A stretch of DNA of 64,000 nucleotides from CALBPI01 sp963922335. Its GTDB lineage: Bacteria > Pseudomonadota > Gammaproteobacteria > Steroidobacterales > Woeseiaceae. A program made the position numbers and the translations under genes. A model generated the notes under the pieces. It had not been told where the DNA came from and searched no databases. It saw only the letters and a program-made list of their open reading frames with translations. The stretch is from contig CAWUIB010000003.1 in assembly GCA_963922335.1 (NCBI GenBank), positions 310,001 to 374,000 of the forward strand, in the 5' to 3' direction. Shown here one piece after another: positions 1 through 8,286 of this stretch. Positions within the stretch are counted from its first letter, which is position 1, and each line of letters opens with the position of its first letter.

Positions 1-154
1 AGCAGCCGCCCGCGAAAATAGCAACGGCAACATCGCTTGGTTCGCTGGCTGAAGAAGAGGACTGTGACGCTGCGTCACTCTGGGCTCTGGTGTTCAGTAA
101 CAGTGCGGCCAAGGCAATCGCCGCAATGGCGATCGTCGACAGAAAGCGATTCAT
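1..154 (-). CDS. msrA: Exported peptide methionine sulfoxide reductase A, N-terminal part (cut by window edge)
   Basis: The reverse strand reads from an ATG at 154 through 51 codons to the window edge. The peptide starts with MNRFLSTIAIAAIALAALLL, a typical Sec signal peptide. After a Ser-rich linker it ends in VAIFAGGC, the start of the MsrA active-site motif GGCFW that holds the nucleophilic cysteine. The next codon begins with T, as expected for Phe. A GGAG lies about 8 bases before the start. MsrA reduces methionine-S-sulfoxide in proteins, and the signal peptide implies a periplasmic version. The rest of the gene is outside the window, so the family call rests on one motif plus context. 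Confidence 0.72.
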   Translation of the reverse strand, partial: MNRFLSTIAIAAIALAALLLNTRAQSDAASQSSSSASEPSDVAVAIFAGGC

Positions 155-303
155 AGTGTGTTCTCCGGCGAGTTTGCAGTCTGGTTGTAGCGAATAGACC
201 GCTTCGCAGGCGGAAAAATTCCAGCGAAACTGCGAATCACACCACTAAAGTAAAGTCTCCGAAGACCGCTACCTTACTTGGGAGTACGTTTTCGGGGAAG
301 CCA

Positions 304-1806
304 GTGGATACCGCTCTTAAAGAAGCAATAAAGAAGTGTAGGTCTTTGCCTTCCCTGCCCGTAGTCGCGGCACGGCTCATCGAAGTCATTAATCAGGACG
401 ATTTCGGACTCACCGACGTCGCCGCTGTCGTCAAGAACGACCTTGCGATATCAACGAAACTGATTGCAACCGCTAACTCGAGCGCCTTTCTTCGCGGTGC
501 ACCTAGTACCTCTGTCGAGCAAGCAACCAGTCGGTTGGGTGTCGATGCGACGGTCGTGACTGCGCTGAGCTTTTCATTGTCGGGACCGATGCGAAGCACA
601 GAAGTAAAAGGCATTAACACCGAGCGACTTTGGAAACGTTCGATTGTAAGTGCATCGATCGCACGTCTTCTTGCGAAGCATCTCGGCTCTTCGTCCGCCG
701 ACCGCTGCTTCCTGGCAGCGCTAATTCAAGACTTGGGGATTATGGTGCTTAGCAAGACGCATCCGTCACTCTACGAATCGCTTTCCGATGGGAGCCATTA
801 CGACGCGATCCTTGCCGAGTTTGCAGCACTCAACTGCGACCATGCAGAGGTCGGCGCATGGTTGCTCGAGCAGTGGCATTTTCCTTCGGTCATTTCCGCC
901 CTCGTGGCGCAGAGTCATGAGGTGCCGGAGACAATGCCGTTGGCAGCCGATGGGCCAGAGGCATGGTGTGTCGCCGTATCCGGTGTGCTAGCGGATGCGC
1001 TCGCGGAAGAGGAGAAGCATGAGATTGCGCGAATTCTGTCATCGCTTCACCAGGTCTGCAGCGATGCAGAGGACGCCCGTGAGCAGATGCTGGAGACAGA
1101 CATCGCAAACGCGCTGGCAGACGCCGAGTCGCTATTCGAAACCAAATTGATTACCGAACCCTTCACACTCATGGAAGCATCGAAGGAATTGCTGTTTGAG
1201 CAGTCAGCAAGCTTCCTTGCCCCACGCAAGAATGAACAGATTGAGCGTCTGGAGGCGCGTGTTGCATCTTTGGAAAAAGACAGCCGGGTCGATGCCCTCA
1301 CCGGCACTTTCAATCGAGCGCATTTCGAGCGCGAGCTTGATCGATGCTTTTCGGTAGCCTCGAGTGAGCGCCGAGCGCTTAGCCTCATGTTCATCGACGC
1401 CGATCATTTCAAAGGTGTTAACGATACCTATGGTCATCTCGCCGGGGACGAGGTTCTGAAGTGGATGGCGGCTTCGCTAAAGGAAATTGTCCGAGGTAGC
1501 GATGTTGTCGCGCGCTATGGAGGGGAAGAGTTCGTTGTGATTCTCCCAGGTTTGGAAGAGCATCACGCCAATGCGCTCGCCGAACGCATACGCTCTGCGA
1601 TGGGCTCCGGTCACGTGGAAGTCTCGAATGCGACGATTCAATTCACCGTATCCATCGGCATTGCTTGCTTCGCTCCCAACGGCAACATCACTACCAAGCG
1701 GCAACTGGTGCTCGCTGCGGATCAGGCGATGTATGCAGCAAAGGCCAACGGTCGCGACAGATGCGTCAGCGCTTCTGATATTCACCGTAATCTCAAGACT
1801 GCATAA
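304..1806 (+). CDS. HDOD-GGDEF protein (probable diguanylate cyclase)
   Basis: A 500-residue protein starting at GTG 304. Residues about 10-215 form an HDOD domain (RSLPSLPVVAARLIEVI and LAALIQDLGIMVL are typical). HDOD is related to HD phosphohydrolases but usually lacks metal ligands. A short coiled segment (about 310-325) leads into a GGDEF domain at about 330-495. The active-site loop is GGEEF at 406-410, so cyclic-di-GMP synthesis should be possible. An RGSD at 397-400, five residues before it, fits the inhibitory product-binding I-site. No membrane segment is visible. The gene converges on the HATPase gene at 1820-2536. The input sensed by the HDOD part cannot be read from the sequence. 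Confidence 0.88.
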   Translation: MDTALKEAIKKCRSLPSLPVVAARLIEVINQDDFGLTDVAAVVKNDLAISTKLIATANSSAFLRGAPSTSVEQATSRLGVDATVVTALSFSLSGPMRSTEVKGINTERLWKRSIVSASIARLLAKHLGSSSADRCFLAALIQDLGIMVLSKTHPSLYESLSDGSHYDAILAEFAALNCDHAEVGAWLLEQWHFPSVISALVAQSHEVPETMPLAADGPEAWCVAVSGVLADALAEEEKHEIARILSSLHQVCSDAEDAREQMLETDIANALADAESLFETKLITEPFTLMEASKELLFEQSASFLAPRKNEQIERLEARVASLEKDSRVDALTGTFNRAHFERELDRCFSVASSERRALSLMFIDADHFKGVNDTYGHLAGDEVLKWMAASLKEIVRGSDVVARYGGEEFVVILPGLEEHHANALAERIRSAMGSGHVEVSNATIQFTVSIGIACFAPNGNITTKRQLVLAADQAMYAAKANGRDRCVSASDIHRNLKTA

Positions 1807-1819
1807 CCAGCTGTGATTG

Positions 1820-2536
1820 CTAGATCGCCGACGTTTGGTGTCGCTCCACCGGGATTCTGACGATGACTGCCAGTCCGTACTCGTTGTCGTTCCAAACGGC
1901 AAGATAGCCGCCGGCACTACGCGCCGTGAAATTGATGAGCTTCAGGCCCTCGCCGAACCACTTTGGATCATCATCGGCAAAGAACTTTTCGGTCACTTGG
2001 TCGAGCATTCGCTCGCTGATTCCGGGACCGTTGTCCAGCGCTGTCAATGTGGCGAAGCCGCCGTCTGCGACGGTATCGCCCTCCAAGTAGGGCTCGACCT
2101 GAAGTTCAAACATGAGGCGCTTCGCACCGGCATTCTTTGCGTTGTCGACGAGATTAATTAGGATTTGCTCGAAGGCCACTGGGGCGAGTGTTGCAACCGC
2201 CGGCAGTTGGGTAATCTGAAAATCCAATTCGACCTCGGGTGACGCCAGCGCTCGTAACAACGTCCGAGATGCGCGGAGCGCATAAGCCAGATCAATTGTA
2301 GCGTCACCGTCTTGATTGCCCGATTCGAGGCAGCTCACAAAGTCTGCAGCACAGCGACTGAGTTCGGAGATCTCTTTGGCGCGGACGTTGACATGTTCCC
2401 AGGACACAGCCACCGGCAGTAGTTCAGCCTTGAGTTGCAAATTCCTTAGCAGGCGTATCGCATCTCGTCGATACCAATGCGTATCTCGGCGGACCGTCCA
2501 ATCCTCCGCCCTTGTTTCTGCCTTTCCATTAGACAT
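1820..2536 (-). CDS. Stand-alone HATPase_c protein (orphan histidine-kinase-like ATPase)
   Basis: 238 residues from ATG 2536, chosen over the longer frame to 2599 because GGGAG precedes it at a good distance. The C-terminal half is a GHKL ATPase: N box FEQILINLVDNAKNAGA, G1 box DNGPGISE, and GEGLKLI as the G2 region. The N-terminal half is helical (RRDAIRLLRNLQLKAELLPV, then ISELSRCAADFVSCLESG), like a DHp dimerisation hairpin. No H-box histidine and no sensor or membrane segment can be seen. It may be an ATP-binding partner, a degenerate kinase, or a regulator of another two-component pair. It converges on the HDOD-GGDEF gene with 13 bases between the stops. Confidence 0.7.
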   Translation of the reverse strand: MSNGKAETRAEDWTVRRDTHWYRRDAIRLLRNLQLKAELLPVAVSWEHVNVRAKEISELSRCAADFVSCLESGNQDGDATIDLAYALRASRTLLRALASPEVELDFQITQLPAVATLAPVAFEQILINLVDNAKNAGAKRLMFELQVEPYLEGDTVADGGFATLTALDNGPGISERMLDQVTEKFFADDDPKWFGEGLKLINFTARSAGGYLAVWNDNEYGLAVIVRIPVERHQTSAI

Positions 2537-2912
2537 GACCAACTCCCACCTCGATACAGAACCCGCTGTACCGAAGAAAAAACAACAATGAACGCGCACG
2601 CAGCCTTCGCGTTGGCTGGTGGGCCACGCGCTGCCGCAGTAGTCTGATGAGTAACAGCAGCCCCGCCTTCGCTACGGGGGAAGATCGTCACAGGTCTAGT
2701 CGTGAGTGACAGAACATAATTAATTTTGCTGCTGTAACATAGTGTGCGTGCTCTTTCGACCTAAGTCGACCCCAAAAGCACCGAAAAAAGGTCGAGTTTT
2801 CCCTGGATTGAACCGCAAATGTCAGTGTCACTCGATCTATGGCCGTAGCTAACACAAGCGTTAGTCGAGCGATTCGGTATATTCAGGACGCTGAACTCAA
2901 GGACTCGACCTG
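2537..2912. other. Intergenic region between HATPase gene and ggt
   Basis: 376 bases with no gene I can support. It must hold the promoters of two divergent genes. A perfect short dyad TCGAC-CTAA-GTCGA lies at 2756-2769, and an AT-rich stretch (2716-2730) could contain promoter elements. I see no recognised operator. Confidence 0.4.
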
Positions 2913-4652
2913 ATGAAACGACTGTTGCCGCTCCTATTCTTATTTCTGATTTCTGCTTGTTCAGGTGGAGAAAGTCCGGTTGCGGCCACATCTGCGCCAG
3001 AGCCTGTTGATGACAGCTGGGACTTGGGTGCCATGGCGACCGCAGCGAACCCGCATGCGGTCGAGGCTGCTATTGAGATGCTGGAGAAGGGCGGACATGC
3101 CGTTGACGCCGCGATTGCAGCCCACGCGGTACTCGGTCTCGTCGAGCCGCAAAGCTCTGGCCTCGGCGGCGGCGGATTCATGCTGGTCTACGAGCGTGAC
3201 GATGGCAGTCTGACGTTTCATGATGGGCGTGAGAGTGCACCTGCCGGTGCCACCGTCGATATGTTCATGCGTGATGGCGAGGTGATGGGGTTCTACGACT
3301 CCTGGCAAAGCGGTATCGCCATCGGTGTGCCGGGCGCAGTCGCCATGTACAAGCTCGCCCATGACACGCATGGCAAACTTCCTTGGTCCGAGGTGTTTCA
3401 ACCGGCGATTCGTTTGGCGACCGACGGTTTCGAGGTCTCGCCGCGGCTGGCCAATTACCTGCCCAGAATGGCAGAGGTCAGTCGTCTCGATGAGGCACCC
3501 GGCACAGCCGAGTACTTCTATCCAGACGGTGAGCCACTGCAAATCGGCGACTTATTGAAGAATCCGGAATACGCCGAGACACTTTCCCGAATCGCCGAGG
3601 AAGGAACGAGTGCGTTCTACAGCGGTGAGATCGCAGAGGAAATCGCGGCAGCTGCACAAGCGCAGCCGAACCCAGGCACGCTGACGGTAGAAGACATCGG
3701 TAACTACCAGGCGATGACCCGTGAAGTGATCTGCGGACAGTTCCGCGATATGAAAATTTGCACACCGTCACCACCGTCGTCGGGTGGCGCACAAATCATG
3801 ATTGCAGCGCTCTACAGTCACTTATCTGCAGACGCCGAAAGTCGTTCGGATCGAATTGCCGCTTGGGTTGACGCGCAGCGGCTCGCTTACGCAGATCGCG
3901 ACCATTATTTTGGCGATCCCGATGAAGTGGACATTCCTCTACAGGATCTCCTGGATCCGGCGTACCTTGAGTTCCGTGCGACCGAGCGATTCGCACCGGA
4001 TGCGACACCGACACCGGGAGACCCTGGCGAGGTACTCCGCGGTGAATCGACAGCATCAACGTTTGGCGTAGATACGACGGAGGAAGCCGCGGGCACAACT
4101 CACCTGTCCATTATCGATAAAGATGGGAACGCTGTATCTATGACAGCAACTGTGGAAGCGCCGTTTGGTACGCAGCGCTGGGCCGCAGGTTTTGTTCTCA
4201 ATAACGAGATGACCGACTTCGCGCGCGAAGTCCCGGAGGACGGAAGCCGACCAGCGAATGCGATTGCACCGAATCGACGCCCGCGCTCGTCCATGTCGCC
4301 CTCCATGATTTTCGACAACGATGGGAACCTCTTGATGGTGACGGGTTCGCCAGGCGGAAACTCCATTCCGGCCTACGTCTCAAAGACTATTGTTGGCGTG
4401 CTCGATTGGGGTATGTCGGCTCAGGAGGCTGTCGATCACCCGAACCTGGTGGCGCGTGGTGAGCGAGTTCGAGTTGAGATTTCTGTTGGTGCCGGTCAAG
4501 AGATTGCAGATGACTTAAGCGCTCGTGGGTATGACGTGCAAGAGCGTGAGGGGGAAAACTCCGGCCTGCATCTCATCGTAGTCGGGGAAGACGGACTGGA
4601 CGGTGCGGCGGACAAGCGTCGCGAAGGTACTGTTGAGGCCATTGCTCCCTAG
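2913..4652 (+). CDS. ggt: Gamma-glutamyltranspeptidase lipoprotein
   Basis: 579 residues, the usual GGT length. The signal peptide ends in the lipobox LISAC (Cys16), so it should be a lipid-anchored periplasmic enzyme rather than a soluble one. The precursor is cleaved autocatalytically before the nucleophile threonine, here Thr395 in the motif GTTHLSIID. Downstream the substrate-pocket motif TGSPGG (glycines of the oxyanion region) is present, and DAAIAAHAVLGLVEPQSSG marks the large subunit. It transfers or hydrolyses the gamma-glutamyl group of glutathione and related compounds. A flavin amine oxidase follows after 48 bases on the same strand and may be co-transcribed. Confidence 0.93.
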   Translation: MKRLLPLLFLFLISACSGGESPVAATSAPEPVDDSWDLGAMATAANPHAVEAAIEMLEKGGHAVDAAIAAHAVLGLVEPQSSGLGGGGFMLVYERDDGSLTFHDGRESAPAGATVDMFMRDGEVMGFYDSWQSGIAIGVPGAVAMYKLAHDTHGKLPWSEVFQPAIRLATDGFEVSPRLANYLPRMAEVSRLDEAPGTAEYFYPDGEPLQIGDLLKNPEYAETLSRIAEEGTSAFYSGEIAEEIAAAAQAQPNPGTLTVEDIGNYQAMTREVICGQFRDMKICTPSPPSSGGAQIMIAALYSHLSADAESRSDRIAAWVDAQRLAYADRDHYFGDPDEVDIPLQDLLDPAYLEFRATERFAPDATPTPGDPGEVLRGESTASTFGVDTTEEAAGTTHLSIIDKDGNAVSMTATVEAPFGTQRWAAGFVLNNEMTDFAREVPEDGSRPANAIAPNRRPRSSMSPSMIFDNDGNLLMVTGSPGGNSIPAYVSKTIVGVLDWGMSAQEAVDHPNLVARGERVRVEISVGAGQEIADDLSARGYDVQEREGENSGLHLIVVGEDGLDGAADKRREGTVEAIAP

Positions 4653-4700
4653 GGCTGGGCAGTTGACAGCCTATGCGGGCCCGGTGATATCCGTGGCCAA

Positions 4701-5795
4701 ATGAAACAAAGCGCCGATATCGTCGTTGTTGGCGGTGGACTATGCGGTCTCTCGGTCGTCCAAGGTTTGCTCCGACAAGATCGTGATGCAGTAATCCTTG
4801 AGGCAAGATCCCGCTGGGGTGGTCGTACGTTGTCGCTTCAGGCCGATACCGGGAAGGGCACCCGCTACGATTTGGGTGCCGCGTGGGTGTGGCCGCATAA
4901 CCACCGAATGCTGTCGGTAGCGCAGGCGCTTGGGCTGGCGTTAGAGCCTCAGTACGCGACAGGGAATCTGGTTTTCCAGGACGCCGCGGGCCGTGTCCAA
5001 CGCGATCTCGCATTCTCTACCATGGGAGGCAGTTTCAGGATGACCGGAGGCATCGCGCAGCTCTCCGAAACTATCGCTGCATCATTGCCACCCGACCGTG
5101 CTTTGGTGAGCCAAACGGTAACAGCGATTGAGGCGACAGGCGATCAAATGCTCGTGCGCTGCGAGTCCACAAATGGTGCCGCTACCTGGACAGCGAATCA
5201 GGTGGTTTTAGCGATGCCGCCACGCGTAGCTGCCGAACGAATTCAATTAGAGCCCGTGCTTGAACCTTCAGATCTGGAGCGTCTCTTGAACGTGCCGACC
5301 TGGATGGCCGCTCAAGCTAAAGTGGTGTTGGTCTACGACAAACCGTTCTGGCGCGACGAAGGATTTTCGGGTGATGCGATTTCACACGTAGGACCGCTCG
5401 CTGAGATCCATGACGTTACGGACTCGAGTGACAGGCGCGGCGCACTCTTTGGGTTTGTGCACCCGCAAGCGCTTGCCTCAGGAATGACCGAAACTGAGTT
5501 GCACAAAGCGTCGGTGGCGCAACTGGGCGTGCTGTTTGGTGACGCTGCCAAAAAGCCGGAAGCGGTGCTTAGCAAAATTTGGGGGGCAGACCCAATGACA
5601 GCGATCTCGCGCGACTTAAGCGCGCCGAGTGGGCATCCGCAGTATCACCCCATTGCTATTGCATCAGGGCCGTTCGAAAAGCGGCTTTTCGTCAGCGGCT
5701 CAGAGACAGCGCGGGAGCATGGCGGATATATGGAAGGGGCATTGGAGGCGGCCGACGCAACGTTAGTGCTACTTATGGCATCGGGCGTCGCGTAG
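4701..5795 (+). CDS. Flavin-dependent amine oxidase family protein
   Basis: 364 residues from ATG 4701. The N-terminus has the FAD-binding Rossmann motif (DIVVVGGGLCGLS) followed by ILEAR and RWGGRT, typical of the monoamine oxidase group. The C-terminus has FVSGSETAREHGGYMEGAL, the second FAD contact of this family. It is shorter than eukaryotic MAO and has no signal peptide or membrane anchor, so it is probably cytoplasmic. The substrate is unknown; a primary amine or amino acid is the family norm. It follows ggt closely, which would fit a role in glutamyl-amine or amino-acid catabolism, but that is inference. Confidence 0.85.
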   Translation: MKQSADIVVVGGGLCGLSVVQGLLRQDRDAVILEARSRWGGRTLSLQADTGKGTRYDLGAAWVWPHNHRMLSVAQALGLALEPQYATGNLVFQDAAGRVQRDLAFSTMGGSFRMTGGIAQLSETIAASLPPDRALVSQTVTAIEATGDQMLVRCESTNGAATWTANQVVLAMPPRVAAERIQLEPVLEPSDLERLLNVPTWMAAQAKVVLVYDKPFWRDEGFSGDAISHVGPLAEIHDVTDSSDRRGALFGFVHPQALASGMTETELHKASVAQLGVLFGDAAKKPEAVLSKIWGADPMTAISRDLSAPSGHPQYHPIAIASGPFEKRLFVSGSETAREHGGYMEGALEAADATLVLLMASGVA

Positions 5796-5807
5796 ACGCA
5801 GGTCTTG

Positions 5808-6068
5808 CTAGCCTCGCGAGACCACCGTCTCCGCTAGAAAGTCCGGGTTGATCGGATTGGCATCGGTCGAATTGTCGCGATCACCACGGAACCTCGTACG
5901 GAGCATCGTGAGGTGTACCGCATTTCCGATCAGGAACAGACCGACGAACATCCAGCCGTAAGCCAAACTGTCGTAGAGGCCGTTATAAATCGTAGAGAGA
6001 ATAACCAGCACACCGGCGATCCCGTAGGCTCTCGGTAGCAGTTCATAAACTCGTGTTGGTATCCACAT
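5808..6068 (-). CDS. Small membrane protein, unknown
   Basis: 86 residues with two probable membrane helices (AYGIAGVLVILSTIYNGLY and YGWMFVGLFLIGNAVHLTML) and a charged tail. The ATG at 6068 lacks a strong ribosome site. I do not recognise the family. It stands between the convergent amine oxidase gene (stop 5795) and the TspO gene, and is on the same strand as TspO with 127 bases between them. Composition and hydrophobic pattern look genuine, but expression is not certain. Confidence 0.5.
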   Translation of the reverse strand: MWIPTRVYELLPRAYGIAGVLVILSTIYNGLYDSLAYGWMFVGLFLIGNAVHLTMLRTRFRGDRDNSTDANPINPDFLAETVVSRG

Positions 6069-6195
6069 TGGTGTGAGCTCGAATCAGAAGATGCCCGAAC
6101 GATACGGGGCTTCCGGGCCGAGTACGTTGATGGGGCTCACAGAAATGTCGCCATTTACAGACAGTCGACCTTACAGCTTTACTTAATAGATCAGC

Positions 6196-6711
6196 TCATC
6201 CCAAAAGAGTGGGGTTGTTCTGCCACAACACAAAGTTAAGTGCCGAGGCAAAACTGACCCACGCGAGGTAAGGCACCAGCAAAACGCCGGCTAGGGCTTG
6301 GATCCGCCAAAACAGAATCAGCGTTGCCAGAATTGACGCCCACAGCAGCAATACTTCCGCGAAGGCAGGTCCGCCAAGCTGCCAACCAAAGAACAGCCAG
6401 CTCCACAAGACGTTCAACCCCAATTGCACGAGATAGGCGAGCAATGCGGTTCGATTCGCGGCAAACCCACCACTGCGCCAGACGAGCCATACTGCGGTCG
6501 CCATCATGGCGAACAAGATTGACCAAACGGGCCCAAAAACCCAAGCCGGTGGCGCCCACGCGGGTTGGGTGAGTTGCGCGTAGAACTCGCTGGCACTGAT
6601 TGATGCTCGTGCGCCGAGTGCAGACGCGGCGATGGTGATTGCGAACCATCCGATCAGTCCCAGGATGTCACGTTGGCGATTCGGTGCTGGCGTAGCGGCT
6701 GTCGTGCTCAT
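6196..6711 (-). CDS. tspO: TspO/MBR family protein
   Basis: 171 residues from ATG 6711; an upstream in-frame start would add 18 residues that do not look like the family. The protein has five hydrophobic segments and is tryptophan-rich. It carries the family signatures LTQPAWAPPAWVFGPVW after helix 1 and YLVQLGLNVLWSWLFF in the middle. TspO proteins are outer- or inner-membrane tryptophan-rich sensory proteins that bind porphyrins, and in Rhodobacter they affect photosynthesis genes in response to oxygen. The gene is divergent from an ArsR-type regulator, with a perfect 7-base inverted repeat between them, so that regulator probably controls it. Confidence 0.9.
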   Translation of the reverse strand: MSTTAATPAPNRQRDILGLIGWFAITIAASALGARASISASEFYAQLTQPAWAPPAWVFGPVWSILFAMMATAVWLVWRSGGFAANRTALLAYLVQLGLNVLWSWLFFGWQLGGPAFAEVLLLWASILATLILFWRIQALAGVLLVPYLAWVSFASALNFVLWQNNPTLLG

Positions 6712-6768
6712 GTCTTCATTGTGCCGCACTCGACAAGATATGTGGTCTTGACATCTATGAGACAAAAG

Positions 6769-6784
6769 GTAACTATTTAGTTAC
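6769..6784. promoter_or_regulatory. Inverted repeat, probable ArsR-family operator
   Basis: GTAACTA-TT-TAGTTAC is a perfect dyad ending on the base before the arsR ATG. It lies in the 73-base divergent space between tspO and arsR. Position and symmetry fit a dimeric winged-helix repressor that autoregulates and may also block tspO. Binding is inferred. Confidence 0.55.
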
Positions 6785-7144
6785 ATGTTATCGGATCACC
6801 ACATGGACGCTCTGTTTCAAGCGCTGGCGCACGAGAGCCGCCGACGCATGCTGGACGTCGTTAAGGCATCTCCGGGCATCAGTGTCGGTGCCTTGGCGAG
6901 TGAGTTTGATGTCAGCAGGATCGCGGTGATGAAGCATCTGCGTGTGTTGGAGGACGCCGACCTGATTCAGTCGGTGAAAGAAGGGCGTTCGCGACGGCTG
7001 TATTTGAACGCTGTACCCATCCAGATGATTCACGAACGCTGGACGACAGAATTCAGTGCGTACTGGAGTGGTTCATTAACCTTACTGAAATACGCCGCCG
7101 AAGCGCGAGCTAAAGAAGAAGAGAAAAGAGGGGACAAGCAATGA
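6785..7144 (+). CDS. ArsR-family transcriptional regulator
   Basis: 119 residues. The winged helix-turn-helix occupies about residues 8-85: FQALAHESRRRMLDVVK, VGALASEFDVSRIAVMKHL (recognition helix), LIQSVKEGRSRRLYLN (wing). There are no cysteine or histidine clusters, so it is not a classical metal sensor. It belongs to the ArsR group usually paired with SRPBCC proteins, and here it overlaps the SRPBCC gene by ATGA. The start is ATG 6785 or ATG 6803; neither has a strong ribosome site. The palindrome immediately upstream suggests autoregulation. Confidence 0.87.
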   Translation: MLSDHHMDALFQALAHESRRRMLDVVKASPGISVGALASEFDVSRIAVMKHLRVLEDADLIQSVKEGRSRRLYLNAVPIQMIHERWTTEFSAYWSGSLTLLKYAAEARAKEEEKRGDKQ

Positions 7145-7674
7145 GCGAGACAAAACATGCAGAGAAATCCATTTATAAGGTGTTGATCCACGCGCCCATC
7201 GAAACGGTCTGGTCTGAGCTTGTGAATACGACCTCTCCGCGACCATTCTTCTGGAATTCTGGCTGGGATACGGAGGCGCTGGCCGAGGGCAACACCTACC
7301 GCATGTTGTCGGCCGATCAACGAACGGTCGGCGTGGTCGGGCGGATCGTTGAAATCGATCCACCGCATCGTCTCGTAACCACCTTCAAGCTCACCAATCT
7401 CGACGATCCTCCATCGCGGGTCATCTATGAACTGGATGCCGTAGAAGGCGGTACGGAGATGCGTTTGATCACCGAAGAAGTGATTGCCGGGTCCGCCAGC
7501 GAGAAGTCGATGGCCAACGGCTCCAAGTTTATCGTAGAGAACCTCAAGGTCTTCGTCGAGACGGGCAGGGTCAAGTTTGGCGCGCGTATGATGCTCGCCA
7601 TGATGGGTCTGATGGGCGCGTTTGCCCCTAAGTCGATGCGGGCGGAACAGTGGCCGCACAGTGATATCCATTAG
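7141..7674 (+). CDS. SRPBCC (AHSA1-like) domain protein
   Basis: 177 residues forming one START/Bet v1-like helix-grip domain. Typical elements are IYKVLIHAPIETVWSELVNT at the N-terminus, GRIVEIDPPHRLVTTFKL in the central strands and the C-terminal helix SKFIVENLKVFVETG. The fold binds hydrophobic ligands; no enzyme residues are evident. Its ATG overlaps the stop of the ArsR gene, so the two are translated together. This ArsR-SRPBCC pair is a very common arrangement whose ligand is unknown. Confidence 0.85.
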   Translation: MSETKHAEKSIYKVLIHAPIETVWSELVNTTSPRPFFWNSGWDTEALAEGNTYRMLSADQRTVGVVGRIVEIDPPHRLVTTFKLTNLDDPPSRVIYELDAVEGGTEMRLITEEVIAGSASEKSMANGSKFIVENLKVFVETGRVKFGARMMLAMMGLMGAFAPKSMRAEQWPHSDIH

Positions 7675-7688
7675 CGGGAGAGGCAGGG

Positions 7689-8246
7689 ATGGCGAAATCA
7701 CCGGAAGCGATGGCGGCAACCATGATCGCCAATATGAAAGAGAAAACCGGCAAGACGCTGCCGCAGTGGCTAGCCATAGTGAAGCAATCGAAACTCGAAA
7801 AGCACGGTCAAATTGTGAAGCACCTGAAGACGGACCATGGTATGACGCATGGTTTTGCGAACCTGGTTGCGCATAAGGCGTTGAAGAGTGACGCCGGTAG
7901 CGCTGAAACCGATCTTGTGGCCGCACAGTACAGTGGACCGAAAGCTGGCCTCCGGCCGATTTATGATGCGGTAGTGAAGGCTGCGATGGCTTGTGGAGAT
8001 GTGGAGGTCGCCCCAAAAAAAGCCTACGTGAGTCTGCGGCGTTCAAAGCAGTTCGCAATCGTGCAGTCTTCAACGAAGACGCGCGTCGACCTCGGCCTCA
8101 ATCTGAAAGATGCGAAGCCCAGCGACCGTCTGGAGGTGTCCGGCAGTTTCAATTCGATGGTCAGTCACCGGATACGGCTTGAGAAACCCTCAGACGTTGA
8201 TAAAGCGGTTAAGGGTTGGATTCAGCAGGCGTGGCAGGGCGCTTGA
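7689..8246 (+). CDS. DUF4287/DUF5655 domain protein
   Basis: 185 residues with a good ribosome site (GGGAGAGGCAGGG). The N-terminus (about 1-65) is a DUF4287 helical domain: MKEKTGKTLPQWLAIV, then KHLKTDHGMTHGFANLVAH. The C-terminal part (about 80-180) is DUF5655-like: ARPIYD-type start LRPIYDAVVKAA, then PKKAYVSLRRSKQFAIV. The function is unknown. It is third in the arsR-SRPBCC operon, 14 bases after the previous stop, and these families often travel together. Confidence 0.75.
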   Translation: MAKSPEAMAATMIANMKEKTGKTLPQWLAIVKQSKLEKHGQIVKHLKTDHGMTHGFANLVAHKALKSDAGSAETDLVAAQYSGPKAGLRPIYDAVVKAAMACGDVEVAPKKAYVSLRRSKQFAIVQSSTKTRVDLGLNLKDAKPSDRLEVSGSFNSMVSHRIRLEKPSDVDKAVKGWIQQAWQGA

Positions 8247-8286
8247 ATAAGCGTGCTGCACCCGCGATCCAGGCCAGTATTGAGGT

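Noticed and set aside
7030..8073. Long open frame of 347 codons on the reverse strand
   Set aside because: It lies antisense to the SRPBCC and DUF4287 genes, which match known families. Its translation is rich in Arg, His and Pro with no domain, as expected of a shadow frame.
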